The position numbers and the translations under genes are program-made. The notes under the pieces are model-generated. The model had not been told where the DNA came from, made no database searches, and was given only the letters and a program-made list of their open reading frames with translations. Shown in pieces: positions 1 through 7,167 of a stretch of DNA of 64,000 nt (position 1 is the stretch's first letter; every line of letters begins with the position of its first letter). The stretch comes from Agromyces sp. Leaf222. GTDB taxonomy: Bacteria > Actinomycetota > Actinomycetes > Actinomycetales > Microbacteriaceae. The stretch covers positions 1,363,651 to 1,427,650 of the forward strand of contig NZ_LMKQ01000001.1 of the NCBI RefSeq assembly GCF_001421565.1, written 5' to 3'.

Positions 1-988
1 GCCGCACGTCGTCGCGGTGCTCGTGCACGGGCGCCTGGTGCCAGGCGGCGATGTAGGGCGTGGGGGAGTCGTAGAGCCGGTCGATGCCGCGCAGAAGCTG
101 CAGGTAGAGCCCGGCGAGCTCGTCGCGCTCGGCGAGCGTGGTCGCGGCGAAGTCGGGCACGTGGCGGTGCGGCAGCAGGTGCACCTCGATGGGCCAGCGG
201 GCGGCGAACGGCACGAACGCGGTCCAGTGCTCGCCCGAGAGCAGCACACGCGGGCCGTTGCGCTCGCGCTCGAGGACGTCGGCCATGAGGGTGGGGCCGT
301 AGTCGTCGATCGCGGCGAGCAGGCGTTCGGTGCGGGGCGTGATGTAGGGGTACGAGTAGATCTGGCCGTGTGGGTGCGGCAGAGTGACGCCGATCTCGCG
401 GCCGCGGTTCTCGAACGGGAAGACCTCCTGCACCCCCGGCAGTGCCGAGAGCGCGGCGGTGCGATGCGCCCACGCCTCGATGACGGTGCGTGCGCGCGAG
501 CGCGAGAGCGAGCCGAAGGAGCCCTCGTGCGCGGGGCTGAAGCACACGACCTCGCAGCGGCCGATGGAGGTCTTCGTGCGCTCGAGCCCGATGCGACGCA
601 GGTCTGCGAGCGCGTCGGCAGCGGAGGCACCCGGTTCGCCGAGCGCCGGCCCGAACGAGGGGGAGCGGTTCTCGAAGACGGCGACGTCGTAGACGCTCGG
701 GATCTCCGACGGGTTGTCGGGCGTCTGCGGGGCGAGCGGGTCGAGGTGCGCGGGCGGCAGCATGACCCGGTTCTGGCGTGCGGCGGCGATCGACACCCAC
801 TCGCCGGTGAGCGGGTCCTGGCGCATGTGCGCGTTCGCGGGGCGCGGGTCGAGCGTGCGCGCATCGACCGAGCGCTCGGCGCTCAGCGTCGTGTCGGCGT
901 CGTCGAAGTAGATGAGGTCGCGGCCGTCGGCGAGCACCGCCGGGCGCACGGTGATGGCGGGGTCGAAGACCGGTTCGGTGTCATGCAC
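1..988 (-). CDS. galT: Galactose-1-phosphate uridylyltransferase, 3' end cut by window start
   Basis: GalT exchanges UMP between UDP-glucose and galactose-1-phosphate in the cytoplasmic Leloir pathway. The minus-strand frame is open from a GTG at 988 to the window edge, giving about 329 residues; the C-terminus lies outside. The HPHGQIY segment is the class I GalT active-site motif with the nucleophilic histidine, and GRCEVVCFSPAHE and a later EVHLLPHRH segment also fit the family. An in-frame TAG lies only four codons upstream, so the GTG is the earliest possible start. A TAGGGT hexamer ends six bases before it, suggesting a leaderless transcript. It is divergent from the DeoR regulator at 1071 and shares a promoter region with it. 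Family assignment is secure; the missing end cannot be judged. Confidence 0.93.
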   Translation of the reverse strand, partial: MHDTEPVFDPAITVRPAVLADGRDLIYFDDADTTLSAERSVDARTLDPRPANAHMRQDPLTGEWVSIAAARQNRVMLPPAHLDPLAPQTPDNPSEIPSVYDVAVFENRSPSFGPALGEPGASAADALADLRRIGLERTKTSIGRCEVVCFSPAHEGSFGSLSRSRARTVIEAWAHRTAALSALPGVQEVFPFENRGREIGVTLPHPHGQIYSYPYITPRTERLLAAIDDYGPTLMADVLERERNGPRVLLSGEHWTAFVPFAARWPIEVHLLPHRHVPDFAATTLAERDELAGLYLQLLRGIDRLYDSPTPYIAAWHQAPVHEHRDDVR

Positions 989-994
989 GCGGCA

Positions 995-1000
995 ACCCTA
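995..1000 (-). promoter_or_regulatory. -10 hexamer of a leaderless galT promoter
   Basis: TAGGGT on the minus strand is followed by six bases and then the GTG of galT. This spacing puts the transcription start at or next to the start codon. The operator-like repeats lie immediately upstream. Confidence 0.5.
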
Positions 1001-1006
1001 CGCGCT

Positions 1007-1042
1007 TTTCGTTTTGCAAACAACCGGCTTTCGTATTGCAAA
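1007..1042. promoter_or_regulatory. Tandem operator repeats between galT and deoR-type gene
   Basis: Two copies of a 14-base word, TTTCGTTTTGCAAA at 1007-1020 and TTTCGTATTGCAAA at 1029-1042, differ at one base and are exactly 22 bp apart, two turns of the helix. The first contains the palindrome TTTGCAAA. The AT-rich block stands out in a GC-rich region and sits between divergent galT and the DeoR gene. Direct-repeat operators are usual for DeoR-family repressors, so this is the likely binding site of the neighbouring regulator. Confidence 0.7.
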
Positions 1043-1070
1043 ATAGGCGGTCGTCACCGATGATACGAAG

Positions 1071-1898
1071 ATGACGGATGCCGCGCTGCCCGCCCCCGAG
1101 CGGCGCGAGCGTGCCCTCGCCCTCGTCGCCGAACGCGGGTTCGTGCGCGTCGCCGAACTCAGCAGCGTCTTCGGCGTCACGACCGTCACCGCCCGAGCCG
1201 ACCTCGACGCCCTCGAACGCCGGGGCGCGATCCGCCGGGTGCACGGCGGGGCCGTTCCGCTCGGCTCCCTCATCGAGGCCGAGCGGCCCGAACGCGAACC
1301 GAGCTTCGAAGAGGCGCTCGCGGCATCCGTCGAGCCCAAGCGGCTCATCGGCGTGCACGCGGCCTCGCTCGTGCGCAGCGGCCAGAGCATCATCCTCGAC
1401 GTCGGCACCACGACCCTGCAGATCGCCCGCGCGCTGCGCGCCCGCACCGACCTCGACGACCTGACCGTGTTCACGAACGGCCTGTCGATCGCGCTCGAGC
1501 TCGAGCCCGAGATCCCGCGCTTCTCGGTCATCGTCACCGGCGGCAGCCTCCGGCCGAAGCAGCACTCGCTCGTGCACCCGCTCGCGGGCTCGATGCTCGA
1601 CGAGGTGCACGTCGACCTCGCCTTCATCGGCTGCAACGGCGTCGATCCGATGCACGGCGTCACGAACGCGAACCTCCCCGAGGCCTCGGTGAAGACCATG
1701 ATGCTGAAGGCCGCGGCGCGCTCGATCGTCGTCGCCGACGCGACCAAGCTCGGCGAGGTGCACCTCGGACGCATCGCCGCCGTCGACGCCTTCGACACCC
1801 TCATCACGGATGCCGCGGCACCCGCCCCGCTCATCGCGGAACTGCGCGAGGCCGGCCTCGCGACGACGATTGCGCGAGACCCTAGAGTGGATCCATGA
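1071..1898 (+). CDS. DeoR/GlpR-family transcriptional regulator of galactose genes
   Basis: This 275-residue cytoplasmic repressor-type protein has an N-terminal DeoR winged helix-turn-helix at about residues 10-66 (RRERALALVAERGFVRVAEL, then RADLDALERRGAIRRVHGGA). The C-terminal DeoRC sugar-phosphate sensor domain follows at about 85-245, with LDVGTTTLQIARAL and AFIGCNGVDP segments. Its stop codon overlaps the start of the aldose epimerase by 4 bp (ATGA), so the two are translationally coupled. It is divergent from galT, with direct-repeat operators between them. Family knowledge predicts repression relieved by a sugar phosphate, here probably galactose-1-phosphate or a relative; the inducer is inferred from neighbours only. 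No clear ribosome-binding site precedes the ATG. Confidence 0.88.
   Translation: MTDAALPAPERRERALALVAERGFVRVAELSSVFGVTTVTARADLDALERRGAIRRVHGGAVPLGSLIEAERPEREPSFEEALAASVEPKRLIGVHAASLVRSGQSIILDVGTTTLQIARALRARTDLDDLTVFTNGLSIALELEPEIPRFSVIVTGGSLRPKQHSLVHPLAGSMLDEVHVDLAFIGCNGVDPMHGVTNANLPEASVKTMMLKAAARSIVVADATKLGEVHLGRIAAVDAFDTLITDAAAPAPLIAELREAGLATTIARDPRVDP
1883..1888 (+). promoter_or_regulatory. -10 hexamer of an internal leaderless promoter for the epimerase
   Basis: TAGAGT lies inside the end of the DeoR gene, exactly six bases before the epimerase ATG at 1895. It may give the epimerase its own transcript in addition to read-through. Confidence 0.4.
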
Positions 1899-2830
1899 CG
1901 CTACCCACGGGCGAGCAGTTCGTGCTCGAGACCTCGACCGCGAGCGGTGACCTCCGCGCAACGATCACGGCCGTGGCCGCGGGCATCCGCACCCTCAGCA
2001 TCAACGGCATCGACCTCGTTCCCGAGTACGCAGAAGACCTTCCGACGCCGATGGGCGCCGGCATCGTGCTCGTGCCGTGGCCCAACCGCATCCGCGACGG
2101 CGTCTGGCGCGACGACGAGGGCGTCGAGCACCGCCTCGCGATCACCGAGCCCAAGTTCAACAACGCGATCCACGGGCTGCTGCGGTACGCCGAGTACCGC
2201 GTGGTCGACCAGCAGCGCGACTCGGTGACCCTGGCCGCGAACATCTACCCGCAGCTCGGCTACCCGTACCTGCTCGAGACCGCCGTGCACTACGAGCTCG
2301 TCGCCGACGGACTGCGGGTCACGCACCACATCGAGAACCTGGGCGGCGAGGCCGCGCCCGTCGCCATCGGCACGCACCCGTACCTCAAGATCGGCGGCGT
2401 GCCGACGGGCGACCTCGTGCTGAAGCTCGACGCGGCCAGCCACATCGAGGTCGACGACCGCCTGCTGCCGACCGGCGAGGTGCCGGTGGACGGCACCGAA
2501 TGGGATCTCCGCGAGGGCCGTCGGGTCGCCGAGCTCTCGCTCGACGACGCGTTCGGCGAGGTCGTCGACCGCGACGGCGAGGTCGTGCACTCGCTCACCG
2601 CGCCCGACGGCCGCAGCGTGTCGATCTGGGCCGACGACGAGTTCGCCTACGTGCAGGTGTACACGACCGACCGGTTCCCCGGCGAAGACGGCCAGGTCGC
2701 CATCGCGATCGAGCCCATGACCGCACCGGCCGAGGCGTTCAACTCCGGCCGTGGGCTGCGCCTGCTCGACCCGGGCGAGGCCTGGGAGCTCTCGTGGGGC
2801 ATCCGCTTCGAGGGGTTCACGGCCGAGTAG
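1895..2830 (+). CDS. Aldose 1-epimerase (galactose mutarotase) family protein
   Basis: A 311-residue member of the galactose mutarotase-like beta-sandwich superfamily, which interconverts alpha and beta anomers of hexoses before phosphorylation. Typical segments are GIVLVPWPNRIRDG near residue 53, HGLLRYAEYRV near 89 with a conserved histidine, GTHPYLKI near 160 with the second conserved histidine, and AIEPMTAPAEAFNSG near 273 with the catalytic glutamate. Its ATG overlaps the DeoR stop by 4 bp. It converges with marP across a 10-base gap. The galactose context supports a role in sugar anomer supply; the exact substrate is not shown by the sequence. Confidence 0.88.
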   Translation: MTLPTGEQFVLETSTASGDLRATITAVAAGIRTLSINGIDLVPEYAEDLPTPMGAGIVLVPWPNRIRDGVWRDDEGVEHRLAITEPKFNNAIHGLLRYAEYRVVDQQRDSVTLAANIYPQLGYPYLLETAVHYELVADGLRVTHHIENLGGEAAPVAIGTHPYLKIGGVPTGDLVLKLDAASHIEVDDRLLPTGEVPVDGTEWDLREGRRVAELSLDDAFGEVVDRDGEVVHSLTAPDGRSVSIWADDEFAYVQVYTTDRFPGEDGQVAIAIEPMTAPAEAFNSGRGLRLLDPGEAWELSWGIRFEGFTAE

Positions 2831-2840
2831 CCGCGGCGCC

Positions 2841-4019
2841 TCAGCCCGTCGAGCAGCTGCCCGAGTCGACCGGCTGGTCGAGCGATGCCGCGTTGCCGGC
2901 GAAGGCGTCGAGCGTCGACACCGGGATCGCGAAGCCCACGTTCTCGACGGCCTCGGACTTCGCGAAGACCACGCCTCCGACCTCGCCGTCGCCCGTGATC
3001 ACCGGGCCGCCCGAGTTGCCGTGGTCGACGTCGGCCGCGAGCGTCATCACGTCGCGCGTCCGCGTGCCGTCGTCCTCGCGGAACGTCACCTGGCCCACCG
3101 ACATGACGCGTCCGGGGCGGAGCTCCAACGGGCCGCCGAACGGATATCCCGCCACCGCGACCTCCGCGCCGGCCGCGGCATCCGCCACCGGAAGGGCGGG
3201 GGCGTCGAGCCCGTCGACGGCGATCACCGCGAGGTCCAGGTCGGCGTCGAACGCCACGATCTCGCCCGAGCGCGCCGCGAGGCCCGGCGTCTCGACGACC
3301 GGCTCGTCGACCCCGGCCACGACGTGTGCGTTCGTCACGATGCGATCGGGCGCGATCACGAACCCGCTGCCCGACATCGAGACGCCGCACTCGAAGGCCG
3401 TGCCGGTGACCCTGACGACGGATGCCGAAGCGCGGGCGATCTCGGCGTCGTCGACCCCGCCAGACGGGAGGGCCGGCGCTTCGGCGGGCGCCTCGAGCAC
3501 GTCGACGAGCCACGGCAGGGCCTCGCCGACCGCCGCGGATCGCACCTCGGCGAGGAACCGCTGCGCGGGCGTCGGCGTCAGCGCCTCGATCGAGCCGAGC
3601 ACGCGGGACCCGGCGATCGCGGGCGACACGACGGGCACGCCCATGGCGGAGACGCCGGAGGCCACGAGCATCACGACGAACACCGTGACGAGCAGGTTGC
3701 CGACCGCGCCGAGCAGCCGGTCGACGACACCGAGCTTCACGGCCTCCGCCCCGCGACCGAGCACGGCACCGAGGGCGCCGCCCAGCGCGCCGCCGATCGA
3801 GACCAGCACGAGCGCCGCACCGATCGCCGCGGGCGCACGCCACTCCGGCGCGCCGACCACGCCCATCACCCACGGCATCACGAACGCGGCCGCGACCGCT
3901 CCGAGCAGCACGCCGATGAGCCCGGCGGCCGTGCGGAGCAGTCCGGCGCGGTAGCCGTTCACGACGGCGCCGATGAAGAGGAGCACGAGCAGTACGTCGA
4001 GCAGCAGGCTCCAGTCCAT
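2841..4019 (-). CDS. marP: MarP-type membrane-anchored serine protease (CvpA plus trypsin-like domains)
   Basis: The 392-residue protein has four hydrophobic segments in about residues 1-130 (CvpA/colicin V production-like) and a periplasmic trypsin-like domain from about residue 195. The triad reads H232 (TNAHVV), D262 (DLDLAV) and S336 (GNSGGP). Cys211 and Cys389 sit near the two ends of the protease domain, matching the activating disulfide known for Mycobacterium MarP, of similar length (397). MarP is a protease needed for acid and oxidative stress resistance. The reading frame extends upstream, but ATG 4019 is preferred because ACGGAGGATC precedes it and the first membrane helix starts right after it. 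It converges with the epimerase gene. Confidence 0.88.
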   Translation of the reverse strand: MDWSLLLDVLLVLLFIGAVVNGYRAGLLRTAAGLIGVLLGAVAAAFVMPWVMGVVGAPEWRAPAAIGAALVLVSIGGALGGALGAVLGRGAEAVKLGVVDRLLGAVGNLLVTVFVVMLVASGVSAMGVPVVSPAIAGSRVLGSIEALTPTPAQRFLAEVRSAAVGEALPWLVDVLEAPAEAPALPSGGVDDAEIARASASVVRVTGTAFECGVSMSGSGFVIAPDRIVTNAHVVAGVDEPVVETPGLAARSGEIVAFDADLDLAVIAVDGLDAPALPVADAAAGAEVAVAGYPFGGPLELRPGRVMSVGQVTFREDDGTRTRDVMTLAADVDHGNSGGPVITGDGEVGGVVFAKSEAVENVGFAIPVSTLDAFAGNAASLDQPVDSGSCSTG

Positions 4020-4258
4020 GATCCTCCGTTCATCGGCGCGATGATCGTCGTCGCGAACCTCCAGCCTGCGGCATCCGGCTCGGAGCATGCTGCGAACGAT
4101 GTCCGCGCAGCCCGCCCCGTTCAGGGAATCCCACCACCGATCGCACCCTCGGCCGCTGCCCGTCGTGGCCGCCGCACAATCGCCCGGCCCCCGCGCGACC
4201 CGGTCGGTTAGCCTCGGAGGGGTCGCGATCGTCGGCCGATCACACGATGAGGAGTGAC

Positions 4259-5308
4259 ATGCGCGTCGGGATGTTCCTGAACTATGCGGGCGGGTTCCGC
4301 GAGGCGGCCGACGAGGTCGCCGAGCTCGAGCAGGCGGGCGTCGACCTCATCGCCGTTCCCGAGGCGTACTCGTTCGACGCCGTCAGCCAACTCGGATTCC
4401 TCGCGGCCCGCACGTCGAAGATCACGCTGGCCTCCGGCATCCTGCAGCTCTACACGCGCACGCCCACCCTCACGGCGATGACCGCCGCCGGCCTCGACTA
4501 CGTCTCGAACGGCCGCTTCGAGCTCGGCATCGGCGCCTCGGGCCCCCAGGTCATCGAGGGATTCCACGGCGTGCGCTACGACGCGCCGCTCGGCCGCACC
4601 CGCGAGATCATCGACATCTGCCGCATGACGTGGCGGCGCGAGCCCGTCGTGCACCAGGGGCGCAACTACTCGATCCCGCTGCCCGCGGGCGAGGGCACCG
4701 GCCTCGGCAAGCCGCTGAAGCTCATCAACCACCCCGTGCGCGACCGCATCCCGATCACGGTCGCCTCGCTCGGCCAGAAGTCCGTCGAGCAGACCGCCGA
4801 GATCGCCGACGGCTGGCTGCCGATGTTCTTCCACCCCGAGAAGGCGACGGATGTCTGGGGCGACGCGCTCGCCGCAGGCACGGCGAAGCGGTCGGCCGAC
4901 CTCGCTCCGCTCGACGTGTTCGCGAGCCCCGCGCTCGCCATCACCGATCGTCCGGAACTCGCGGCGATGGCCCTCGCCTCGGTGAAGCCGCAGCTCGCGC
5001 TCTACGTCGGCGGCATGGGTGCCCGCGGCAAGAACTTCTACAACGACCTCATCTCGAGCTACGGCTTCGAAGCGGATGCCGCGCGCATCCAGGACCTCTA
5101 CCTCGAGGGTCGGCGCGACGAGGCGATCGCGGCCGTGCCCGACGAACTCGTGCGTGCGATCTCGCTGATCGGATCGGCATCAGAGGTCACCGAGCGGGTC
5201 GAGGCGTTCCGTGCGGCCGGGGTCACGACGCTCGCGGTCACGCCCCTCGCGCGCGACTCGGCGGAGCGCGTGGCGCTCATGTCGGGGTTCCGTTCGATCG
5301 TCGGCTGA
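4259..5308 (+). CDS. LLM-class F420-dependent oxidoreductase
   Basis: A 349-residue protein of the luciferase-like monooxygenase superfamily, a TIM-barrel group that in Actinobacteria commonly uses reduced F420. Supporting segments are MRVGMFLNYAG at the start, LASGILQLYTRTPTL near 60, SNGRFELGIGASGPQVIEGFHG near 86-107 and ITVASLGQKSVEQTAEIADGW near 162. Two in-frame ATGs exist; the second (4259) is chosen because GAGGAG lies five bases ahead of it. It stands alone, with a 239-base gap back to marP. The substrate is unknown; related proteins act on coenzyme F420-linked reductions or detoxification, which is family knowledge only. Confidence 0.85.
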   Translation: MRVGMFLNYAGGFREAADEVAELEQAGVDLIAVPEAYSFDAVSQLGFLAARTSKITLASGILQLYTRTPTLTAMTAAGLDYVSNGRFELGIGASGPQVIEGFHGVRYDAPLGRTREIIDICRMTWRREPVVHQGRNYSIPLPAGEGTGLGKPLKLINHPVRDRIPITVASLGQKSVEQTAEIADGWLPMFFHPEKATDVWGDALAAGTAKRSADLAPLDVFASPALAITDRPELAAMALASVKPQLALYVGGMGARGKNFYNDLISSYGFEADAARIQDLYLEGRRDEAIAAVPDELVRAISLIGSASEVTERVEAFRAAGVTTLAVTPLARDSAERVALMSGFRSIVG

Positions 5309-5854
5309 ATCCTGCGTCGATCGAGGGTGTTGCAGCGTCGAATCGGCGCCGCCTCGGTCGCGTATGGTCGCTCCTCTGCGTGATCGCGCTCTCACGTGGA
5401 GGAGCGTTCGACGCTCGCCCGGACTTCCGCAGGATCAGGCGGAAAAGTCCCCGGAAAACACTGGCGTTCGCGCGTGCAGGAGCGTACGGTGAGTCCCAAT
5501 TCGCACGGAGTCGTGCGGACCAAGGGGACACTTGGGGAGGGGCCGTCGGGGCGGGAGCATTCGTTTCCTCGAGTGAGGGCGAACTCCCGCCAGACGGTGT
5601 TCCGGTTTCACGCCGGTCGGATTCGGTACTTCGATCTCGATTCCGGTATTTCGAGACTCTGGTTTCGCCGGTTCAGCAGTGGCGTTCTCGTCAGCTATGG
5701 CGGATTGACCCTCGCCCTACCAGCGGCCGAATGTCAGTAGCCTGACGCAAGATTCAGCCATGTCTGAATCCCGCTACTCGTCGCGCTGTCACGACACGGT
5801 CTGCTGCAAGTGGACACCGCCTGTCTTAGAGCGACAAGATGAGCCTGCGTCAAG
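5309..5854. other. 546-base gap of unknown content, lower GC
   Basis: No convincing gene. A 114-codon GTG-start frame at 5396-5740 on the plus strand has no ribosome-binding site and no recognisable domain; I leave it unannotated. The base composition is visibly less GC-rich than neighbours. It contains a perfect 7-bp inverted repeat (GATTCAG 5751-5757, CTGAATC 5764-5770). A near-matching inverted pair, CCTGACGCAAG at 5741-5751 and CCTGCGTCAAG at 5844-5854, ends exactly where the tRNA-like gene begins. It looks like remnant or accessory DNA. Confidence 0.5.
5751..5770. repeat. Inverted repeat, 7-bp arms
   Basis: GATTCAG and CTGAATC are separated by six bases (CCATGT). No T-run follows, so it could be an operator or a weak hairpin. 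It lies in the unassigned gap before the tRNA-like gene. Confidence 0.4.
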
Positions 5855-5926
5855 TGCCCCCGGGGAATTCCGACATCCCGACCCGCTGATTAAAAGTCAG
5901 CTGCTCTGCCTCTGAGCTACGGGGGC
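5855..5926 (-). tRNA. tRNA-Lys(UUU)-like gene with degenerate T-arm
   Basis: On the minus strand a 72-base cloverleaf can be drawn. It has a 7-bp acceptor GCCCCCG/CGGGGGC, a D-arm GCTC-AGAGGCA-GAGC, an anticodon arm GCTGA-CTTTTAA-TCAGC (anticodon TTT, lysine), a 5-base variable loop and discriminator A. CCA is not encoded. The T-arm is wrong: its 5-bp stem GGGAT/TTCCC ends in a T-T mismatch where G53-C61 is expected. The loop GTCGGAA lacks the conserved TTC start and A58. It may be a decaying or mobile-element-derived tRNA, or unusual but active. It is seven bases from the oppositely oriented HNH-like gene. Confidence 0.6.
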
Positions 5927-5932
5927 GAGCTC

Positions 5933-6418
5933 ATGTCCGAGAAACGGTGCACAAGCTGCAAGCAGTCTAAGCCAAACGCCGAGTTCAACGTCCGGCGAGG
6001 CTCGGCCGACGGTCTCCAGAACGTGTGCCGTGCCTGCAACCGCGAACGAGCTCGACGCTACTATGCCGAGAATCGCGAAGCCCATGTGCGGGTGATCGTC
6101 GCACGCAAGGCGATCATCCGGCGAGCGGCACTCGACGCGGTGGGCGACTACCTTTCGGTTCACCCTTGCGTCGATTGCGGTGAGGCGGACCTTCGCGTTC
6201 TCGACTTCGACCATCGAGAGCACGAGCACAAAGACGCCGAGGTCATGAGACTGGCGCAGGACGGATACTCGATCTCACGTGTCATGAGCGAGATCGCCAA
6301 ATGCGACGTACGCTGCCGGAACTGCCATGCCCGGGTGACCTACGCACGTCAAGGTATGACGTGGCGAACCCGATACCTCGCGCGGCACACGGAACGCGAG
6401 ATCGGGGGAGCGGAGTGA
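5933..6418 (+). CDS. HNH / endonuclease VII-like zinc protein
   Basis: A 161-residue basic protein. C6-x2-C9 and C32-x2-C35 form an N-terminal zinc site. C79-x2-C82, the DFDH segment (D91-H94) and C128-x2-C131-H132 form a second metal cluster of the HNH/recombination endonuclease VII type. Such proteins are common in phages and genomic islands and cut nucleic acids. The codon choice (AAA, ACA, TCT, CCA) is unlike neighbours, a sign of transfer. The start ATG is seven bases from the tRNA-Lys-like gene on the other strand; the ribosome-binding site is weak. Activity is inferred from the motif only. Confidence 0.7.
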   Translation: MSEKRCTSCKQSKPNAEFNVRRGSADGLQNVCRACNRERARRYYAENREAHVRVIVARKAIIRRAALDAVGDYLSVHPCVDCGEADLRVLDFDHREHEHKDAEVMRLAQDGYSISRVMSEIAKCDVRCRNCHARVTYARQGMTWRTRYLARHTEREIGGAE

Positions 6419-6449
6419 TGCACACGGGCGGGCGTCGAGGCCGAGCGGG

Positions 6450-6455
6450 TAGCCT
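6450..6455 (+). promoter_or_regulatory. -10 hexamer of a leaderless promoter
   Basis: TAGCCT lies seven bases before the ATG at 6463, which has no ribosome-binding site. Confidence 0.45.
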
Positions 6456-6462
6456 TGCGGCG

Positions 6463-7107
6463 ATGGCTTCCGACGACTCCTTCCACCGTCCGACCAAGTT
6501 CCCGCCGCACAAGTTCGACGCGTTCCTGGGCGGCGAAGACCCTGCGCGGCTCAGCCGCATGGCGCATGACACCGCCGCGGCGCTCCTCGCGCGCGTGCGT
6601 GAAGACCCCGACCCGCAGGTGGTCGCCCGACTGATCTCGTACACCGACGAGCACGGCATCGACGCGATCGCCGAGCTGTGGTCCCAGGCCTCCGCGAAGA
6701 GCCTTCCGGGTGCGCTCTGGCGGGTCTACCTGCTGCGCACGCTCATCCACCAGGATCCGCAGGGGGTGAGCCTCGGGTACCAGCGCGGTGCCGAGGTGTC
6801 GCACACGATCGACCAGGTCGTCGCGGGTGCGCCCGCTCCGGCCGGGCCCGACGAGGTGCGCGCGCTCGCCGACCGCATCCTGCACGGCCTGTTCGTGGGC
6901 GACTTCGCGGTCGCGCTCGATCGGGCGGCCGCGTTCTGCCGCCTCGTCGCCGTCGGGTACACGAGCCTTGCCGATGACGCCGACGCCGCCGACCACGTGC
7001 ATCCCGACCGGCCGCGCGAGCTCACGCAGCGGGCGCTGCGGCTCACCCAGCTCGCCGACGAGCTCGTCGCCTGCGCGCGGCTCTGGCGGCGCGACGCGCT
7101 CGACTGA
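6463..7107 (+). CDS. Conserved actinobacterial protein of unknown function
   Basis: A 214-residue soluble protein starting MASDDSFHRPTKFPPHKFDAF. I recognise the sequence type from related Microbacteriaceae, where automated pipelines sometimes call it an RNA polymerase beta subunit; it is far too short and carries no polymerase motif, so I do not accept that name. It appears all alpha-helical, rich in Arg, Ala and Asp, with no signal peptide or membrane segment. A longer frame begins at 6301, but it would overlap the HNH gene and lacks a ribosome-binding site; the ATG at 6463 has a -10 hexamer seven bases upstream. It converges with a membrane protein gene. Function unknown. Confidence 0.7.
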   Translation: MASDDSFHRPTKFPPHKFDAFLGGEDPARLSRMAHDTAAALLARVREDPDPQVVARLISYTDEHGIDAIAELWSQASAKSLPGALWRVYLLRTLIHQDPQGVSLGYQRGAEVSHTIDQVVAGAPAPAGPDEVRALADRILHGLFVGDFAVALDRAAAFCRLVAVGYTSLADDADAADHVHPDRPRELTQRALRLTQLADELVACARLWRRDALD

Positions 7108-7167
7108 GCCGGTCGCTCGCCGGCACGGCCCGCGTTGTGCGTACCGTCCGGCGATCGGGCGCTTCGA

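Noticed and set aside
17..1063. Long plus-strand open frame over the galT region (348 codons)
   Set aside because: It is an antisense shadow of galT; its translation is Arg/Val/Gly-rich with no domain, whereas the minus frame encodes the HPH motif of GalT.
2077..4211. Long plus-strand frames across the epimerase and marP genes
   Set aside because: Arg/Pro/Ala-rich shadow translations, a normal effect of high GC; the real genes have recognisable catalytic motifs.
5396..5740. 114-codon GTG-start frame in the island gap
   Set aside because: No ribosome-binding site, no -10 at leaderless spacing and no recognisable domain; left as part of an unassigned gap.
6463..7107. Naming this gene RNA polymerase beta subunit
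   Set aside because: Only 214 residues and no polymerase motif; the name is probably a propagated annotation error.
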